Source: Tribonema minus (lineage: Eukaryota; Sar; Xanthophyceae; Tribonematales; Tribonemataceae). Taken from it: a DNA stretch of 64,000 nucleotides. How positions within the stretch are numbered: position 1 is the stretch's first letter; every line of letters starts with the position of its first letter. A program made the position numbers and the translations under genes. The stretch covers positions 310,001-374,000 of the forward strand of contig JAFCMP010000540.1 of NCBI GenBank assembly GCA_017506865.1, written 5' to 3'. Shown here piece after piece: positions 60,801 to 64,000 of the stretch. The notes under the pieces are model-generated. The model saw only the letters and a list, made by a program, of their open reading frames with translations. It did no database searches and was not told the origin of the DNA.

Positions 60801-63800
60801 CTGAGCGCTGTACAAACGGCAAGCCACAGATGCCTCGTCGGTGGCATGAAGGGTATGCGCTGGGACAGACATCTGATTTCAATGTATTTACATTTTCAAC
60901 TGCCATGGTCTGGCACGTTGAGCGCCATCACACACAGCATCAGAAAAGTTGAGCTTGGGTTGTTATGTTAGGTTTGTATCAAGCACTTGCATGTTGCCAT
61001 GTCAAGTTGTGAAGTATTCCTGGATAAGCAACTGGTCCACAGCACCACGTGCACAGCATCATTGAGCACTATTCTATGTGCGAGCTCACAGAGGCTTCAT
61101 CGGAGGCACGAAGGGTGGTGTGCGCTGGGTCAAACTGCCGACACTACTTGAAGTATATCAACTTCTCAACTGCCATGATTCGGTCTGATGGACGTGGGCG
61201 CAGACGGCATCAGATAGGCTGAGATCGGTCTCTAGTGACATCTGGGTAGTGTCTGCCAGATACTTTTAAGCACTTGCATTATTGGCATTTTCCAAATCTT
61301 GTCTGGTTGAACTTCAACTGGTCTACTCAGCTACAACAGGCTAGCTTGTAGTCTGTATGTTAAACAGAAGCATTGCCACTTCAACATTTGAAGTCTCTAG
61401 GTATTTAGAGGCGCTGAAGCAAGTGCAGCAACTTCAAGCTGTGCTCTGCTCCAAGGGCTTGGAATGAGGGTGCGAGAGTGGGCAATTGCAGGCCATCGAC
61501 GTCACCTGTGATGTTTCTTCCGCACTTCAAGTGCTACAAACTGCGGCGTTCTAGTTGGCCTGCAGATGACTACATCCAAGCGGCTGCAACACCATGCTGT
61601 GAAGGGACAAGCATGCGGCTTCCTTGCCATGCATCTTAGTGACGTACTTCAAGGCATGAATGTTCACACTTACCTGAGCTCTGCCACCACGCCGCCAGTG
61701 CAGTGCTGAGATTGGGTTGCGCACAATGCGCGCAGTCTCAAAGCAGCAGCTGAACCGCAACCCTGTCAGAGCTCATGCGTAGGATGACGCTCGCACACTC
61801 CAGGTGCTCCCTCCCATGTACCGCTGGTATCGCCTGCCTTGCACAACACAACTTCACCTCAACCAAAATAACAATATTCCTTGCTCTGTGCGCGCCTGCA
61901 CAGCGACCCGGAGGGCGTGCCTCGCACTACAAAACTAACCTGAACAATAAAAAATCCCTCCTTCCTGTGTGCGCGCTTGCGCAGCGACCCGGAGGACGAC
62001 ATCTGCGCGGTCGCGGGGCAGACCAACCGCGACCTGCTGGAGCTGGTGCGTGGCACGTCGCGCGGCTTTGAGCTGTCGCCGCTGCTGCAGTCGCTCACCG
62101 CGGAGCTGTCCAGCGACCACGTGCCCACGCGCATGGCCGCGCTGCACTGGCTCAACATGCTGCTAGAGAAGGCGCCAGCGGAGATGGGGTGAGCGCTGCA
62201 GCAAGTTGCAGTTGAAGTTGAAGTCAGTGCGGTCCTGCACTGGCTGTAGCGGTGGTCGCGCCTAGAGAAGGCGCCGGCGGAGATGGGTGAGCCAGCAAGT
62301 TGAAGTTGAAGTTGGAGCGATCCCGCCTCCAGGCTGTAGCCGTGGTTGCGCGTCATCCTGAGTCGTCATGTGGCTGGCAAGCGAGGCCTTAGAGCTGTTG
62401 TTGAACATTGAAACCGCGTCGTTTGAAATGTGACTGCACTGCAGTCACAGTACCCGTGGGTTACCTATCATGTCAACGCAGTGTTCAGCAGAGTGTGTCA
62501 CACTGCTGGCACCTCCGCTCATCCTGGGGTGCAACAGCCAACGACAAGTCTGCTGGTTGCTGTTCCAAGGTGGTGCATGAGTTGCGTTTCATGATGTCGC
62601 TGGGATGTGGTGCAGAGGGCATGGCCATGATTGTGGCGTGTGTGCGGACACATCGCACCTTCCTTAGCCCCCTCGCTAACAGACCCTAGCTGCAGTCCAC
62701 CAATGGCACTCGGTGCCCCTTGTGGATGGTCTCTTTGCTGCCCCATGGGTGGCAGTGCGCCAAAAAGCAGCTCAGAGCCGCCCTCTCGCACCTTGCTGAG
62801 GTCAGTGCTGCTGTGCAGCAGCACACCGGCAGCAACGTAATGAAAAGGATCTGCTACAGCTGAGAAGCTAGCGTGCGTACCATATTCACAATATGGCGCA
62901 TACCATACCCACAGAATTCATGGTTTGCCACAGCTGTGGATAACCTCATTTGATAGATACGCTGCAAAGTCATGCGCCTCGCAGCAAGGTCCACTTGTAT
63001 TTGAAATGACACATTGTTAGTCATCGTGCTCTGACGGCCGAGAAACGTGATTGCAGGTGATGTCTTCTTGTATACTTTGTCATCCGACATTGGAAGTCAT
63101 TCACCGGGTGCTGCTTTCGCGTTGAAATGAACACCAACCATTTACGTTTGCACCTGATCCTGGGACACGAATGCAGTGGTGACACTCGTTGGCCCTTGTT
63201 TGCTGCTGTGCAGACGGTACATAGAAGATCTGCTGCCCGCGCTGCTGCACACCCTGTCCGACGAGAGCGATGAGGTCGTGCTGCTTAATTTACAGGTATG
63301 CGTGACTCTTTAGTTTTGACGTATACTTGAAGTACAGTGTACAGTAATGTGGGCACGTCATCCGCACACATCCGCACACCTTCTGATTGCTGCGGGGCGT
63401 GCGTGTAGTGCTGCCCGTAGCATTGCTGGCAAAGATCACGTTACCGTAAAGTGTTGCGTCAGCAGGCACCCTCATGGGTTGTCGGGGATCCAGTGCATGC
63501 TGACGTTGAGAATAGTTCAAACCCGCGTGCGACGTGATCAATGCTGCACGTCTCATCGGCAACGACAAGACACCTGCATCGTTGCACGCGAAAAATAACA
63601 CCAAGCACATCTCCATAACCACCCCTACCCTCCGTGTCTCTGCCAAACTACGCCCCACCACCACGACTGCGCACGCAACCGCTGCTGCTGCCTCCCATAA
63701 TGATGATGACGATGAGCAGGTTCTAGCGCGCATCGGCCTGGCGCAGTCTGAGTTCCAGCGCGTCCTCAACTCCATCATGGACGTCTTCACAGAGGACCGA

Positions 63801-63897
63801 CGCCTGCTGGAGGTGCGCGGCAGCCTCATTGTGCGCAAGCTGTGCCTGCTGCTCAACGCGCGCAGCATCTACATGGCGCTCGCAGCGGTGCTGGAGG
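57817..63897 (+). CDS. VAC14: VAC14 homologue, PIKfyve/Fab1 complex scaffold (9 exons, 3' end outside window)
   Basis: Exons: 57817-57986, 58253-58373, 58751-58852, 59413-59685, 59990-60084, 60517-60705, 61985-62188, 63214-63295 and 63720-63897. They encode 471 residues so far, all in phase, and the last exon ends in phase 1 at a good donor. Helical HEAT-type repeats match VAC14 in order: [65 protein letters not shown] with [45 protein letters not shown], and [23 protein letters not shown]14 scaffolds the lipid kinase Fab1/PIKfyve and phosphatase Fig4 on endolysosomal or vacuolar membranes to control PI(3,5)P2. Intron 6 appears to use a GC donor (ag|gcaagc at 60706). The acceptor of exon 4 is preceded by a long C run (59371-59394). 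The C-terminal multimerisation region lies beyond the window. Confidence 0.9.
60815..61320 (+). repeat. Diverged ~260-bp tandem duplication inside VAC14 intron 6
   Basis: The blocks at about 60820-61080 and 61085-61320 share, in order, 'ggcatgaagggt'/'ggcacgaagggt', 'gcgctggg', 'tctcaactgccatg'-type, 'agcacttgca' and 'aactggtc' landmarks. Divergence is much higher than in the other local duplications in the window, so it is older. Confidence 0.6.
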
Positions 63898-64000
63898 GTG
63901 AGTGGCGCGCAGCACTGTGCTTGATAGGGCAGTGTTCAGAGGTGTGGCAGTGCTCATAATGGTTTTAGCAGGTGCTGGAGGGTGAGTGGTGCTCAGCGCT

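Overview
This window looks like nuclear DNA from a eukaryote with many introns, most likely an alga. Every well-supported gene is split by spliceosomal introns (GT..AG, with acceptors usually preceded by CTGCAG or TTGCAG). No operons, ribosome-binding sites or CRISPR arrays were seen. Three clues point weakly to a photosynthetic stramenopile: a secreted-type protein with a Pro-Thr linker of the PTxxPT kind, a decayed Crinkler/RHS-type NTPase gene, and signal-peptide-like N-termini followed by Ala/Ser/Gly-Phe junctions of the sort used for complex plastids. Interstitial telomeric motifs are of the TTAGGG type. The species is not identified.

Layout. Roughly 0-2.7 kb is non-genic DNA with a dispersed repeat and long C and G runs. 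At 2.9-3.8 kb is an ORF with three copies of an unfamiliar ~58-residue repeat. On the minus strand at 5.1-8.4 kb is a 4-exon Kelch-type beta-propeller gene with a signal peptide (408 aa). On the plus strand at 8.9-12.2 kb is a 5-exon Cof-type HAD phosphatase (346 aa), and at 13.3-15.5 kb a 5-exon four-TM membrane protein (213 aa). The stretch from 16.4 to 19.8 kb is a transposon graveyard: a second copy of the 0.4-kb repeat, interrupted by a clean 118-bp insertion with a target-site duplication, then a Ty3/gypsy chromovirus remnant between two direct repeats. The minus strand at 20.0-25.6 kb holds a broken Crinkler/RHS-type NTPase gene with a MITE-like element in it.

At 26.0-27.7 kb is a CTG-rich repeat, which recurs inverted at 48.4-49.5 kb. 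At 27.8-38.6 kb a 15-exon plus-strand gene encodes an 871-aa protein with a LYR-like N-terminus, two YccV/HspQ-like domains and TPR-like helices. A partial minus-strand hypothetical gene lies at 40.3-41.7 kb. At 43.66-44.66 kb is a spacer-free palindrome with ~490-bp arms. It makes an inverted partial duplicate of an unknown gene whose better-preserved copy extends to 45.7 kb. At 46.95-47.57 kb are three tandemly nested copies of the element seen at 16.7 kb. At 53.3-57.7 kb a 6-exon minus-strand C-type (CDK9/CDK12-like) kinase of 479 aa faces a plus-strand VAC14 gene (57.8 kb to beyond the window end), with only 123 bp between the start codons.

Exon phases were checked arithmetically for the Kelch, HAD, four-TM, YccV, CDK and VAC14 models, and all stay in frame. 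Apart from the divergent kinase/VAC14 pair, nothing suggests the genes act in one pathway. Recurrent features are local tandem duplications, often in introns or at splice junctions, and recently active short insertions.
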